From positions 186,001 through 250,000 of the forward strand of contig JALHMQ010000002.1 of the NCBI GenBank assembly GCA_022843955.1: DNA of 64,000 nt, given 5' to 3'. Shown piece after piece: positions 51,914 to 59,555 of this stretch. Each line of letters opens with the position of its first letter. Positions within the stretch are counted from its first letter, which is position 1. The notes under the pieces are model-generated. The model was not told where the DNA came from. It saw nothing but the letters and a program-made list of their open reading frames with translations, and made no database searches. Position numbers and translations under genes: made by a program. This DNA comes from Burkholderiaceae bacterium. GTDB taxonomy: Bacteria > Pseudomonadota > Gammaproteobacteria > Burkholderiales > Burkholderiaceae_F.

Positions 51914-52351
51914 ATGATCCCTGAACGCATGATCGGCAACCTGCGCCGCACCTTGAGTGCGATTGCCGCCGCGCTGCCGCTGCACGCCGTGGCGCAGACC
52001 GCCAGTGCGCCTGCCGCGGCCGCACCCGAGGGACCCTCGTTGCTGCCGATGGTGCTGGTGCTGCTGCTGGTGCTGGCGCTGATTCCCGTGTCGATGTGGC
52101 TGCTCAAGCGCATGGGCGCCGGCACGCCCGCCGCAGCGGCCGGCATGAAGGTGGTCGCGCAGTTGCCGCTCGGACCGCGCGAACGCCTGGTGGTGGTCGA
52201 GGCCGGCGAGCGCTGGCTGGTACTGGGGGTGACCGCCGCCAGCATCAACCGCGTCGCTGCGCTGCCCAAGGGCGCCTTGCCCGCCGCCGGCCAGTCCGCG
52301 GGCGGCTTCGCACAACTGCTGGGCGCGGCGCGCCGATCCCATGATGCGTAG
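51914..52351 (+). CDS. fliO: FliO, export gate assembly protein
   Basis: FliO helps assemble the FliP ring. The ATG at 51914 ([20 protein letters not shown]) gives 145 residues, with a possible cleavable signal (LPLHAVAQT), a membrane helix ([20 protein letters not shown]) and a FliO-type cytoplasmic domain ([33 protein letters not shown]). Low overall conservation is normal for FliO. It overlaps the fliP start by 11 nt. Confidence 0.9.
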   Translation: MIPERMIGNLRRTLSAIAAALPLHAVAQTASAPAAAAPEGPSLLPMVLVLLLVLALIPVSMWLLKRMGAGTPAAAAGMKVVAQLPLGPRERLVVVEAGERWLVLGVTAASINRVAALPKGALPAAGQSAGGFAQLLGAARRSHDA

Positions 52352-53114
52352 ATCCCTGCAAGTGAGCCTGGCCCTGCTGGCGGGCGCCCTCCTCGCGGTC
52401 GTGGCCGAGCCTGCGCTGGCGCAGGCCACGCCGATCCAGATCACCAGCGCGCCGGCACCCGGCGGCGGCACCACCTACTCGCTGCCGGTGCAGACGCTGC
52501 TTTTCTTCACGCTGCTGACCTTCCTGCCGGCGGTGCTGCTGATGATGACGAGCTTCACCCGCATCATCATCGTGCTGAGCCTGCTCAGGATGGCACTGGG
52601 CACGCAGACCACGCCGCCCAACCAGGTGCTGGTCGGCCTGACGCTGTTCCTCACGCTGTTCGTGATGGGGCCGGTGTTCGACCGCATCCATGACCAGGCC
52701 TACGCGCCCTACCGCGACAACAAGGTCAGCTTCGAGCAAGCCCTTGCCGCCGGCAGCGATCCGCTCAAGGAGTTCATGCTCAAGCACACGCGCGCGGCGG
52801 ACCTGGAACTGTTCACGCGCATGTCGCGCATCGAGGAAAAGGGCCAGAAGATCGACTCGCCGGCGCAACTGCCGATCCGCGTGATCATCCCGGCATTCGT
52901 CACGAGTGAGCTGAAGACCGCGTTCCAGATCGGCTTCATGGTGTTCATCCCGTTCCTCATCATCGACATGGTGGTCGCCAGCGTGCTGATGTCGATGGGG
53001 ATGATGATGTTGAGCCCGGTGCTGATCGCGCTGCCGTTCAAGCTGATGCTGTTCGTGCTGGCAGACGGCTGGAACTTGTTGATCGGCTCGCTGGTGGCCA
53101 GTTTCCAGATCTGA
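52341..53114 (+). CDS. fliP: FliP, export gate protein
   Basis: FliP is the main part of the FliPQR export channel. The 257-residue product has a cleavable signal peptide (about 1-28), then [40 protein letters not shown] and [18 protein letters not shown], the FliP signature. The C-terminus [40 protein letters not shown] is also typical. The gap to fliQ is about 150 nt and has a strong hairpin. Confidence 0.97.
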   Translation: MMRRSLQVSLALLAGALLAVVAEPALAQATPIQITSAPAPGGGTTYSLPVQTLLFFTLLTFLPAVLLMMTSFTRIIIVLSLLRMALGTQTTPPNQVLVGLTLFLTLFVMGPVFDRIHDQAYAPYRDNKVSFEQALAAGSDPLKEFMLKHTRAADLELFTRMSRIEEKGQKIDSPAQLPIRVIIPAFVTSELKTAFQIGFMVFIPFLIIDMVVASVLMSMGMMMLSPVLIALPFKLMLFVLADGWNLLIGSLVASFQI

Positions 53115-53201
53115 GCCTCGATGAAGAATCCTCTGCGGACGGTCGAATGCAGCTTCGATGCCGATCGACACGCGTTCGATCAGGCCCACCCACTCCCCCG
53201 T

Positions 53202-53223
53202 CCCCTCGCCCAAGGGCGAGGGG
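53202..53223 (+). repeat. strong GC hairpin in the fliP-fliQ gap
   Basis: CCCCTCGCCC (53202-53211) pairs with GGGCGAGGGG (53214-53223) with only two bases between the arms. It has a Pro-rich-looking CCCACCCACTCCCCC upstream, related in style to the inverted repeat at 23819-23933. No U tract follows, so it should not terminate the operon. Confidence 0.6.
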
Positions 53224-53261
53224 TGGTGAACTGACGCCGCTCGCGCGGCATGAGTAGACAA

Positions 53262-53531
53262 ATGAATCCACAGTCAGTCATCACCCTTGGCCAGCAGGCG
53301 CTCTACACGATGCTGCTGCTGGCGGCACCGATGCTGCTCGCCGCGCTGGTGGTGGGCCTGGTGGTGTCCATCCTGCAGGCGGCCACGCAGATCAACGAGA
53401 TGACGCTCAGCTTCATTCCAAAGTTGATCGCGATGGTGGCCGCCATGATCATCGCCGGGCCGTGGATGATTTCGTTCTACGTCGACTACATGCGGCGCAT
53501 GTTCGAGTCCATCCCCACCGCGATCGGATAA
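53262..53531 (+). CDS. fliQ: FliQ, export gate protein
   Basis: FliQ is a two-helix subunit of the export gate. From the ATG at 53262 it has 89 residues, exactly the family's size: MNPQSVITLGQQALYTMLLL, LVVGLVVSILQAATQINEMT and LSFIPKLIAMVAAMIIAGPW. An ATG 12 nt upstream (53250) is also in frame. A family C hairpin starts four bases after the stop codon. Confidence 0.96.
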   Translation: MNPQSVITLGQQALYTMLLLAAPMLLAALVVGLVVSILQAATQINEMTLSFIPKLIAMVAAMIIAGPWMISFYVDYMRRMFESIPTAIG

Positions 53532-53535
53532 GGGG

Positions 53536-53584
53536 CGCTTTGCGTGTACGCGACCGCTGCGCGCTCGCTCTTGCACGCAAAGCG
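53536..53584 (+). repeat. family C hairpin between fliQ and fliR
   Basis: Arms CGCTTTGC (53536-53543) and GCAAAGCG (53577-53584) pair perfectly. Inside, GTGTACGCGA is conserved; the right core differs slightly from the other copies (CTCGCTCTTGCAC). This one-sided copy has no recognisable family A partner. Confidence 0.75.
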
Positions 53585-53670
53585 GGTCAGTTAGGCGCCG
53601 CACCTGCGGAGCGGCCGCGCGAAGTGGCGCATAGCAACGGCAACACAACACCCTCGCTGACTCACGACCC

Positions 53671-54429
53671 ATGATCACCTTCTCCTCCGAACAGATCGCC
53701 GCCTGCTACGGCGCCCTCTTCTGGCCGTTGGTGCGGGTGCTGGCGCTGTTTTCAGTGGCGCCACTGCTGTCGCACCGCGCCGTGCCGCTGCGCCTGAAGG
53801 TGGCACTGGCGGTGGCCATCACGGCGGTGCTGGTGCCCAATCTGCAGACACCGCCGATCACCGATGCGCTCAGCGGCGCCGGCCTGGGCCTGCTGGCGCA
53901 GAACATCCTGATCGGCGTGATGCTGGGGTTCATCGTGCGGCTGATCTTCGCCGCGCTGGAGTTGACCGGCGAGCTGATCGGACTGCAGATGGGGTTGTCG
54001 TTCGCCGGCTTCTTCAACCCGGCCAGCGGCATGGCGCAGAACGCGGTCGGCAGTTTCATGTCGCTGCTGGCGCTGCTGATGTTCATCGCCATCGACGGCC
54101 ACCTGATGATGCTGCACGCGCTGGCAGAAAGCTTCCGGCTGTTCCCGCTGGTGGGCGGCACGGGCGAGTTGCCGATGACGTTCGAGCAGGTGCTGCGCGC
54201 CGGCGCCGACATGTTCTCGATCGCGCTGACCCTGGCGCTGCCGTTCCTGGGCGTGATGCTGCTCACCAACATCGTGCTCGGCGTGCTGGCGCGCATCGCG
54301 CCGCAGCTCAATGTGTTCGCTGTCGGCTTTCCGCTGACGATCCTGGTCGGACTGGCAACGCTGCTGCTGTTGCTGCCGTACATCGAGACACCGTTGCGCA
54401 GCGCACTGGAGCGATCGCTGAGCTGGTAG
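53671..54429 (+). CDS. fliR: FliR, export gate protein
   Basis: FliR completes the FliPQR channel. The 252-residue product has six hydrophobic helices and the family signatures LVRVLALFSVAPLLSHRAVP, LRLKVALAVAITAVLVPNL, ELIGLQMGLSFAGFFNPASG and LPFLGVMLLTNIVLGVLARI. It ends the fliF-fliR operon; the next gene is not flagellar. Confidence 0.96.
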   Translation: MITFSSEQIAACYGALFWPLVRVLALFSVAPLLSHRAVPLRLKVALAVAITAVLVPNLQTPPITDALSGAGLGLLAQNILIGVMLGFIVRLIFAALELTGELIGLQMGLSFAGFFNPASGMAQNAVGSFMSLLALLMFIAIDGHLMMLHALAESFRLFPLVGGTGELPMTFEQVLRAGADMFSIALTLALPFLGVMLLTNIVLGVLARIAPQLNVFAVGFPLTILVGLATLLLLLPYIETPLRSALERSLSW

Positions 54430-54563
54430 CGTTTCGCCGTCGCAGAGGTTTCGCCGTTGCACAGCGTAACGGGCATGCGCGTTGCCCCGTCGGTGACGCG
54501 CAGCTCCCCGTGCGCACATGCCTCGCGGCAGCCGCATAAAGCGGCGCCCGCTATCGGACTGAC

Positions 54564-55241
54564 ATGAACCTGCTCAACGCATCCGTCGCGCTCGACCTCG
54601 CGCTGCTTGGCTGGCTGCTGTTCGTGCCGGCGGTACTGCTGGCGCTGCGCGACGTGCGCGGCAGCTTTCTCGCGCAGGGCGCGCAGCAGCACGCGTGGCT
54701 GGCCGGCCTGGTGTTCATCGCCCTGCTGTGGACCCTGCAGGTCAAGATGGGCGACGGCCCGACCTTCGGCATGTTGGGTGTCGCGCTTTACGTGCTGCTG
54801 TTCGGCCGCGCCCGCGCGGTGATCGGCCTGCTGGGTGCGCTGCTGCTGCACACCTGGCTGGCCGACGGCGCCTGGATGAGCCTCGGGCTCAACGGCCTGC
54901 TGTTCGCGGTGTTGCCGGCGCTGATCGCCTCCACCCTGCAGCGCGCGCTTGAGCGCTGGCTGCCGAAGAACGTGTTCGTCTTCATCATCGGCAACGGCAT
55001 GTTCGTCACGCTCGCTGCCACGGCGATCACCAGCATGGCGCTGTTGGCGCTTTCAATGAACGTGACTGCTGCGGTCGCGACCACGCACTACGGCGACTAC
55101 GTCGGCTACTCGCTGCTGCTGGCCTGGGGCGAGGCCTTGTTGAGCGGCATGATCTTCTCCGCCCTGGTGATCTTCCTGCCGCAGGTGGTGCTGACCTACC
55201 GCGAGGACAGCTACTTGCCGCCGCGCCGCCCGCGTCTGTAG
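54564..55241 (+). CDS. CbiM-like integral membrane protein (energy-coupling factor permease family)
   Basis: This 225-residue protein has about six membrane helices (LDLALLGWLLFVPAVLLALR, AWLAGLVFIALLWTLQVKMG, FGMLGVALYVLLFGRARAVI, AVIGLLGALLLHTWLADGAW). The pattern GPTFGMLGVALYVLLFG and NVFVFIIGNGMFVTLAATAI is that of CbiM-type S components of metal ECF transporters. The His-rich N-terminus of true CbiM is absent. No partner genes for an ECF transporter are visible here, so substrate and function are open. It converges on the patatin-like gene. Confidence 0.7.
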   Translation: MNLLNASVALDLALLGWLLFVPAVLLALRDVRGSFLAQGAQQHAWLAGLVFIALLWTLQVKMGDGPTFGMLGVALYVLLFGRARAVIGLLGALLLHTWLADGAWMSLGLNGLLFAVLPALIASTLQRALERWLPKNVFVFIIGNGMFVTLAATAITSMALLALSMNVTAAVATTHYGDYVGYSLLLAWGEALLSGMIFSALVIFLPQVVLTYREDSYLPPRRPRL

Positions 55242-55246
55242 CCGCG

Positions 55247-57574
55247 CTACTGCGGCCGCCCCCAGTAAAGGTAGACGCCGGCGCCGCCGCCGAAGGTGCG
55301 GCCGGCCGCCAGGAACACCGGGCCGAAAAACGATTCGGCGCTCACGAACAGCGCCGCCGCGTGGCGAAAATCGCGCCAGCGCAGGTTCTCGCCGCGCGGC
55401 GCCGCGTCGCCGGACTCCAGCGACAGTCCGGCAAACACCGGCATCTTCAGGTGGACCACGTCGGACACGTTGCGAAACAGCAGCGTGCGCAGCAGCAGGC
55501 CGCGGTCGCCCGAGACCTCGCCGGTGCGGGTGCCGGTCAGGTTGAACAGTCCGCCGAGTTGAAACCGTCCCTGCTGCTCGGTGGTGCCGCCGCGCAAGCT
55601 GAAATTGGCGGTGTAGCGGCCCAGGCTGATCGGCAAGATGGCCTCGAAGCTCATCGCTTCGCGCACACCGTTGACGCCGACCCCTTCGGTGTAGCGCCGG
55701 TAGCGCAGGTCGCTGAAGTAACCACGACGCGGGAACAGCACATCGTCCAGCGTGTCGGTGCGGACCTGCATCAGCACGCTGTTACCGGTCGAGGATTGCG
55801 GTGGAAACGGAAAGCCGACCAGTGCCTTGCTGGTCAGGCGCGAGCGGGCGATACCGATCCGTACCGACCCGAGCTGCGGCAGTTCGCGCCCCAACTGCAG
55901 TTCGCTGGTGGTCTGCTTGTTCTCGTAGCGCGTCAGCAGGAGCGTGTCGAGGAAAAGGTTGCGTTCCTGCCGCAGCGACTCCAGGCGCGGCAGCACGAAC
56001 CAGTGGCTGCCGGCACCCAGCGGCTGGTGCCACTCGGTGAGGAAGCGCCGCACCTCGCCGATCTGCACTTCGTTGCGCCACTCGGCGCCCCACCGGTTCA
56101 GCCAGCGCCAGCTGTGCGCCACCAGCAGGTTGAACGAGTTGTCGTCGTTGAAGTTGGTCTGTACGTTGCCGCCGATGCGGATCGCGTTGTAGCCCCAGGA
56201 CTTCTCGTAGGGCGTGATGACGAGCACCGAGCGGCTGCCTTCGTCGACCAGGGCATACGACACAGCCTCGAAATCGCCGCTGCTGTAGATGCGGTCGAGC
56301 GTCGGCGCGATCTGCGCCGCGGTGACCTCGCGTCCGACCAGGTCCTGCGCCTGCGCGGCGATCGATTCGGGGCTGATCGCGCGGGTGCCGGCCACGCGTA
56401 CCTCGTCGATCTGCACCGGACCGTCTTCGCGCACGAAGCGGGTGCGCTGCGCTTCGCGCTGCGCAAACGCCTCCGGCGCGATCGCATAGGCAGCCAGCCG
56501 ATCGAGCGCGGCGCGTGCGGCGGCTTCGCCGGCCGCGATCAGCGCCGCCCCTTGGCCGAAGTCGCCGGATCCCAGCGTGTCAAGTGCCGGCGTCAGCAGC
56601 AGGTCGCTCGGCTTGAGCGAGGCAATGCTGCGTTCGATGGTTTCCAGCCCCATCATCAGCGTCAGCTGGGAAGCCACACCGACCACATCGGCGAGCGCCT
56701 CGCGCTTGAGCAGCGGCGTACCGACATTGACCGCGATGATGATGTCGGCGCCCATCGCACGCGCGGCGTCCACCGGCAGGTTGTCGACCACGCCGCCATC
56801 GACCAGCAGGCGGCCATGGACGTCGACCGGCGGGAAGGCACCCGGCACCGACATCGATGCGCGCATCGCGGTGGAAAGCGACACGTCCTTCTGCAGCAGC
56901 ACCCGCTTGCCGGTTTCCAGATCAGTGGCGATCGCCGCGAACGGCACCGGCAGATTGGCCAGGTTGCGCACGCGCTTGCTCGGCCCGGCCAGCGACCGCA
57001 GGAAGAACTCCAGCCGCTGGGTACCGGCCAGGCCGCGCGGCAACGTGAGGCCGCCACCGACGATGCCCAGCTCGAAGTCCGACAGATTCTTGTAGTCGTC
57101 TTCCTTGCGCCGCCAGTCCAGTTCCGCGCGCGGTGCGCGCTTGTTGAAGATGCTGTCCCAGTCGGTGGTCTGCACCACCTCCTCGAGCTGGCGCGAGGTG
57201 TAGCCGGCCGCGTACAGGCCGCCGATGATCGAGCCCATGCTGGTGCCGGTGACGACATCCACCGGCACGCGCAGTTCTTCCAGCACACGCAGCACGCCGA
57301 TGTGGGCGAAGCCACGCGCTCCGCCGCCGGACAGCACGAGGCCGATCTTCGGCCGCGTGACCGGCGCCGTTGGCGCAGTCACCTGGCCGCTGGTGGCCGG
57401 GGGCGGCAAGGGCGCCGGCTGCGGACCGGCCGCCGGCGGCGCTGGCGTCACCGCGGCCAGTTGCGTCGCGCCCGCCTCGCCCGCCATCGCCGGCGTGCAC
57501 GCGACCCATGCCGCCAGAACCAGGCAGAGCAAAGCAACGACGGATGTGGATCGAATGACGGCTGCGTGGCGCAA
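55247..57574 (-). CDS. patatin-like phospholipase with POTRA and outer-membrane barrel (PlpD/RssA-type)
   Basis: A signal peptide (STSVVALLCLVLAAWVACTP region) leads to a patatin domain with GLVLSGGGARGFAHIGVL, nucleophile motif GTSMGSIIGGLYAAGY and dyad DGGVVDNLPVDAARAM. A POTRA-like segment (VQIDEVRVAGTRAISPESIA, RIYSSGDFEAVSYALV) and a 16-strand Omp85-type barrel follow, ending FGGGAGVYLYWGRPQ. This is the type Vd layout, in which the enzyme is secreted by its own barrel. The start is uncertain: a TTG at 57572-57574 is chosen (775 residues) since no ATG precedes the signal peptide closely. It is divergent from the thiamine-diphosphate enzyme gene. Confidence 0.88.
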   Translation of the reverse strand: MRHAAVIRSTSVVALLCLVLAAWVACTPAMAGEAGATQLAAVTPAPPAAGPQPAPLPPPATSGQVTAPTAPVTRPKIGLVLSGGGARGFAHIGVLRVLEELRVPVDVVTGTSMGSIIGGLYAAGYTSRQLEEVVQTTDWDSIFNKRAPRAELDWRRKEDDYKNLSDFELGIVGGGLTLPRGLAGTQRLEFFLRSLAGPSKRVRNLANLPVPFAAIATDLETGKRVLLQKDVSLSTAMRASMSVPGAFPPVDVHGRLLVDGGVVDNLPVDAARAMGADIIIAVNVGTPLLKREALADVVGVASQLTLMMGLETIERSIASLKPSDLLLTPALDTLGSGDFGQGAALIAAGEAAARAALDRLAAYAIAPEAFAQREAQRTRFVREDGPVQIDEVRVAGTRAISPESIAAQAQDLVGREVTAAQIAPTLDRIYSSGDFEAVSYALVDEGSRSVLVITPYEKSWGYNAIRIGGNVQTNFNDDNSFNLLVAHSWRWLNRWGAEWRNEVQIGEVRRFLTEWHQPLGAGSHWFVLPRLESLRQERNLFLDTLLLTRYENKQTTSELQLGRELPQLGSVRIGIARSRLTSKALVGFPFPPQSSTGNSVLMQVRTDTLDDVLFPRRGYFSDLRYRRYTEGVGVNGVREAMSFEAILPISLGRYTANFSLRGGTTEQQGRFQLGGLFNLTGTRTGEVSGDRGLLLRTLLFRNVSDVVHLKMPVFAGLSLESGDAAPRGENLRWRDFRHAAALFVSAESFFGPVFLAAGRTFGGGAGVYLYWGRPQ

Positions 57575-57746
57575 GTCGATTGCCCCGAGTGCACTGCCAA
57601 CAAGCGCGGCAGCGAATTGTTGCGGCGCATTCTGCCCGAGAGCGGGGCGCCAACGCGTGCGGGCGCAGCGCCGCGTCTGAACCGCGCCATGCGCATAAAG
57701 GGCCGGGGCTACACTTGCCCCGACCCCTCGAAGCAGCCGACACGAG

Positions 57747-59456
57747 TTGACGTTGAGCGAACCCTTGCACCGCACCGGCGCCCGCCTGCTGGTTGACCAG
57801 CTGCTGATCCAGGGCGTCAATCACATCTTCTGCGTCCCCGGCGAAAGCTATCTTGGCGTGATCGACGCGCTGCATGACGCGCGCGCAATCAAGCTGGTGG
57901 TCAACCGGCACGAGTCGGGCTCGACCTTCATGGCCGAGGCCTACGCGAAGCTCACCGGCCAGCCGGGCGTGGCCTTTGTCACGCGCGGACCAGGTGCCAC
58001 CAACGGCTCGATCGGCATTCACACCGCGTTCCAGGACTCCACGCCGATGGTGGTGTTCATCGGCCAGGTGGGCAGTGACTTCACCGAGCGCGAGGCGTTC
58101 CAGGAGGTCGACTACCGCCGCATGTTCGGCCAGATGACCAAGTGGGTGGCGCAGATCGACCGCGCCGATCGCGTGCCCGAGTTTGTGGCGCGCGCCTTCC
58201 AGGTCGCCACCAGCGGCCGGCCAGGCCCGGTGGTGCTGGCGCTGCCCGAAGACATGCAGACGCAGACCGCCGACGCGGTCGACGCGCTGTGCCACCAGCC
58301 GGTGCAGGGCGCCCCCAGTGACATGCAGATCGCCGCACTGCGCCGCGCACTGGGACAGGCGCAGCGCCCGTTGGTGCTGCTCGGCGGTTTTGGCTGGACC
58401 GAAGCGGCGTGCGAGAACCTGCGCCGCTGGGCCGAAGCCAACCACCTGCCGGTGGCCTGCGCGTTCCGCTTCCAGGACCTGTTCGACAACCGCCATCCGA
58501 ACTACGTCGGCGATGTCGGCATCGGCATCAATCCGAAGCTCGCGCAGCGCGTGAAGGATGCCGACCTCATCGTCGCCATCGGCCCGCGCCTGGGCGAGAT
58601 GACCACCAGCGGCTACACGCTGCTGGAGGCGCCGCGGCCCAAACAGGCGCTGATCCACATCCACCAGGGGATGGAGGAACTGGGCCGCGTGTATCAGCCG
58701 GCACTGGCGATCTGCTCGGGCATGCCGCAGTTTGCCTCGCGCCTGGCAATGATGATGCCGATCGAGTCACCACCGTGGCGCGAGGCCACGGTGCAGGCGC
58801 GCGCCGAGTACGCGCTTTGGCAGGGCCGCCCGCCGGTGTACGCGCACAGCGTGCCCAAGCTCGACCTGTGGCAAGTGGTGGAGAAGCTGCGCGAGGCGCT
58901 GCCGCCGGACACCATCATCACCAACGGCGCCGGCAACTTCTCCAGTTGGGCGCACCGCTTCTGGCGCTACACCGGCCTGCGTACCCAGCTGGCACCGACT
59001 GCCGGCAGCATGGGCTATGGCGTGCCGGCGGCGGTGGCGGCGAAGATCGTGGCGCCCGAGCGCACCGTGGTGTGCTTCGCCGGCGACGGCGACTTCCTGA
59101 TGACCGGCCAGGAACTGGCCACCGCCGTGCAGTACCAGGCGGCACCGATCATCATCGTGTTCAACAACGGCATGTTCGGCACCATTCGCATGCACCAGGA
59201 GCGCGAGTTCCCCGCACGCGTGCACGGCACGCAGTTGGCCAACCCGCACTTCGCGCTGCTGGCGCAGGCCTACGGTGGCGCCGGTTTCGTGGTCGAGCGC
59301 ACCGACGAGTTCGCGCCCGCGCTGGCGCAGGCGATCGAGCACACGCACGTCAAGCGCACTCCGGCGCTGGTCGAACTGCGCTGCGATCCCGAGGTGATCA
59401 CGCCGAACGCCACCTTGTCGGCGATCCGCGCCACAGCGCAACTGCAGCGGCCCTGA
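57747..59456 (+). CDS. thiamine-diphosphate-dependent enzyme (acetolactate synthase large-subunit-like)
   Basis: This cytoplasmic enzyme of 569 residues starts at a TTG (57747; another TTG at 57753). The catalytic Glu lies in VVNRHESGSTFMAEAYAKLT, and the diphosphate-binding motif GDGDFLMTGQELATAVQY with the Asn/Gly end (VFNNGMFGT) follows in the C-terminal domain. The central domain is typical (PLVLLGGFGWTEAACENLRR). The family includes acetolactate synthase, benzaldehyde and sulfopyruvate enzymes; there is no small-subunit gene nearby, so the substrate is undetermined. A terminator follows. Confidence 0.88.
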   Translation: MTLSEPLHRTGARLLVDQLLIQGVNHIFCVPGESYLGVIDALHDARAIKLVVNRHESGSTFMAEAYAKLTGQPGVAFVTRGPGATNGSIGIHTAFQDSTPMVVFIGQVGSDFTEREAFQEVDYRRMFGQMTKWVAQIDRADRVPEFVARAFQVATSGRPGPVVLALPEDMQTQTADAVDALCHQPVQGAPSDMQIAALRRALGQAQRPLVLLGGFGWTEAACENLRRWAEANHLPVACAFRFQDLFDNRHPNYVGDVGIGINPKLAQRVKDADLIVAIGPRLGEMTTSGYTLLEAPRPKQALIHIHQGMEELGRVYQPALAICSGMPQFASRLAMMMPIESPPWREATVQARAEYALWQGRPPVYAHSVPKLDLWQVVEKLREALPPDTIITNGAGNFSSWAHRFWRYTGLRTQLAPTAGSMGYGVPAAVAAKIVAPERTVVCFAGDGDFLMTGQELATAVQYQAAPIIIVFNNGMFGTIRMHQEREFPARVHGTQLANPHFALLAQAYGGAGFVVERTDEFAPALAQAIEHTHVKRTPALVELRCDPEVITPNATLSAIRATAQLQRP

Positions 59457-59478
59457 AAGGCCGCGGCGCGTCAATGAA

Positions 59479-59500
59479 AACGGGGGCCGCAGCCCCCGTT
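59479..59500. terminator. bidirectional terminator between the TPP enzyme and TonB receptor genes
   Basis: The 9-bp stem AACGGGGGC / GCCCCCGTT closes a 4-nt loop and is flanked by A-rich and T-rich tracts (GAAAA before, GTCTTCTTTC after). It serves the two convergent genes. Confidence 0.82.
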
Positions 59501-59555
59501 GTCTTCTTTCCCGGCGACGCCCGCCGTGCGGCAGCGGACGCGACAGGACCGTCGC

